Position numbers and translations under genes: made by a program
Notes under the pieces: generated by a model
What the model was told of the DNA's origin: nothing
Seen by the model: the letters and a program-made list of their open reading frames with translations, nothing else
Databases searched by the model: none
Part shown: piece by piece, positions 13,902 through 14,791 of the stretch
Layout of the letters: each line of letters starts with the position of its first letter
Numbering within the stretch: position 1 is the stretch's first letter
Origin: Sulfurimonas sp.
GTDB taxonomy: Bacteria; Campylobacterota; Campylobacteria; Campylobacterales; Sulfurimonadaceae
DNA: 14,791 bases
Assembly: GCA_021157665.1 (NCBI GenBank)
Contig: JAGGWE010000168.1
Coordinates: forward strand, 1 to 14,791
Direction of reading: 5' to 3'

Positions 13902-14791
13902 TAATCTTCCTTTTCTAGTTTTCCATTTATATAAACTTTAGAGATATTATATCTATGAAGTATTAAATGGATGGCTAACTCTTCAGTTGGTTGGGCATCT
14001 AAGTCTAGTATAAGCATATCAGCATTTTTACCCTCAGCAATTACTCCTGTATTTAAACCAAGTGCTTCAGCTGCATCTTTTGTGACACCACGAAGAAGTT
14101 TTTTAGCTAATTCAAGTAATGGCATGTGCGAATGCATAAAAAGTGCGATTTTCATCTCTTCAAAAAGGTCAAGTTTATAGTTTGAACTAAGTCCATCAGT
14201 TGCAAGGATCCATCTGATATTTTTTTCTTCAAGAGTCTTAATATCTAAGGTTCCATTTCCAAGAAGTCTGTTTGATATAGGGCAATGGATGATAGTTTGT
14301 TTATTTTTTGCGATTGAGTTAAGCTCATCATTATTTGCTTTTGTGGCATGTGTAAACAGTGTTTCAAAACCATTAAAATGTTCTAAAAATTCAGTAGAAT
14401 CACTAACAGCAGTTTTTTGTTTTAAAAGATTTTCAAAGAACTCTTTAAAATCACCATTACTTTTATCTAACCAATCTCTCTCAGCTTCACTTTCCATAAA
14501 ATGGGCAGTAAGTTTTAGGTTCTCATTTTTAACAATTTCAAGTGCTTTTTTGATTAAAACTGGATGAACAGAATAGGGCGAATGTATTGCTACCCCAGGA
14601 TAAAAACCATCTCTTTTTACACTTTTTGAAGCATCTAAACGAGAAAGAAAATCTCCAAAAAGAGTGTCAGCCATAACTGCTTGTGAGCCTATAAGTTCGT
14701 TAAAATAAACAACATTTTGTTTAGCCTTTTCACAAGATTCTAAATCCATTCCATGTGAACTAATTGCTCCAAACGATGTAATCCCACATGC
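13901..14791 (-). CDS. mqnX: MqnX-like amidohydrolase, 5' end beyond window
   Basis: A metal-dependent amidohydrolase of the MtaD/HP0267 type. In Campylobacterota this family deaminates aminodeoxyfutalosine in the futalosine route to menaquinone. The frame stays open to the right edge; I read ACGITSFGAISSHG ahead of the Met at 14749, so that Met is not the true start and the N-terminal HxH metal motif lies outside the window. Visible active-site motifs are AIHSPYSVHP, TAHFMESEAERDWL (His and Glu), a later His in LFTHATKAN, and the metal-binding Asp in LATDGLSSN. The C-terminus (about the last 45 residues) is the small beta-domain typical of the fold. S-adenosylhomocysteine or cytosine-type deaminase activity is possible, but the phylum favours MqnX. 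It overlaps sppA by one base. Confidence 0.82.
   Translation of the reverse strand, partial: ACGITSFGAISSHGMDLESCEKAKQNVVYFNELIGSQAVMADTLFGDFLSRLDASKSVKRDGFYPGVAIHSPYSVHPVLIKKALEIVKNENLKLTAHFMESEAERDWLDKSNGDFKEFFENLLKQKTAVSDSTEFLEHFNGFETLFTHATKANNDELNSIAKNKQTIIHCPISNRLLGNGTLDIKTLEEKNIRWILATDGLSSNYKLDLFEEMKIALFMHSHMPLLELAKKLLRGVTKDAAEALGLNTGVIAEGKNADMLILDLDAQPTEELAIHLILHRYNISKVYINGKLEKED
14120..14128 (-). repeat. CACATGCCA motif, first copy in mqnX
   Basis: On the minus strand, read as S-H-M-P-L: a different frame from the His-Ala copies. Its context TTCGCACATGCCAT matches the flgQ and xseA copies except for one upstream base. Confidence 0.85.
14344..14352 (-). repeat. CACATGCCA motif, second copy in mqnX
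   Basis: On the minus strand, read as T-H-A-T-K. This His probably belongs to the active site, so part of this copy is fixed by protein function. The base after the core is C, the least typical context. Confidence 0.75.
14785..14791 (+). repeat. Probable CACATGCCA motif cut by the window end
   Basis: Only CACATGC is visible; the next two bases lie outside. The preceding TAATCC matches the copy at 10910. If completed, this is the only genic copy lying antisense to its gene. Confidence 0.5.

Overview
The window is AT-rich, gene-dense bacterial chromosome, best explained as Campylobacterota (formerly Epsilonproteobacteria), probably a free-living Sulfurimonas-like member. The strongest evidence is the gene order gyrA, flgP-like, flgQ-like, flgR, asd, which I recall from Campylobacter jejuni (Cj1027c to Cj1023c). 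A FlgR of Helicobacter type with no DNA-binding domain, a futalosine-pathway amidohydrolase of the HP0267/MqnX type and a YqhA-family protein fit the same assignment. The genus is inference; the phylum is well supported.

Layout. Bases 37-2568, minus strand: glnK (PII), amtB (ammonium channel) and then tonB, transcribed leftwards. The amtB-tonB gap holds a tandem set of hairpins. Bases 2569-2806: a divergent control region between glnK and gyrA with a perfect inverted repeat, a candidate glnK promoter and a fragment that looks like a dispersed repeat. Bases 2807-10944, plus strand: gyrA, two exported flagellar-type proteins (FlgP- and FlgQ-like), the sigma-54 activator FlgR, asd (lysine/threonine/methionine/peptidoglycan precursors), a YqhA-family membrane protein, hemE (haem) and a radical SAM protein. 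From flgP on, these are packed with overlaps or very short gaps and look like one long co-transcribed block. Bases 10955-11074: tRNA-Asn(GUU) with its own near-consensus sigma-70 promoter. Bases 11177-13023, plus strand: xseA and an FmdE-like protein, ending at a rho-independent terminator. Bases 13032-14791, minus strand: mqnX-like amidohydrolase (5' end outside the window) and sppA, converging on that terminator.

No intergenic stretch exceeds 300 bases; the longest is the glnK-gyrA region (238 bases). I see no insertion sequence, prophage gene, CRISPR array or rRNA.

The gene content is mostly housekeeping. The signal the genes do not explain is a dispersed 9-mer, CACATGCCA, present nine times plus one copy cut by the window end. 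It lies in seven different genes in more than one reading frame, and once between glnK and amtB as half of an inverted pair. Every CATGCC hexamer I find on either strand lies inside this 9-mer. That resembles the behaviour of DNA uptake sequences or other genome-wide protein-recognition words, and is the main candidate for something undescribed here.
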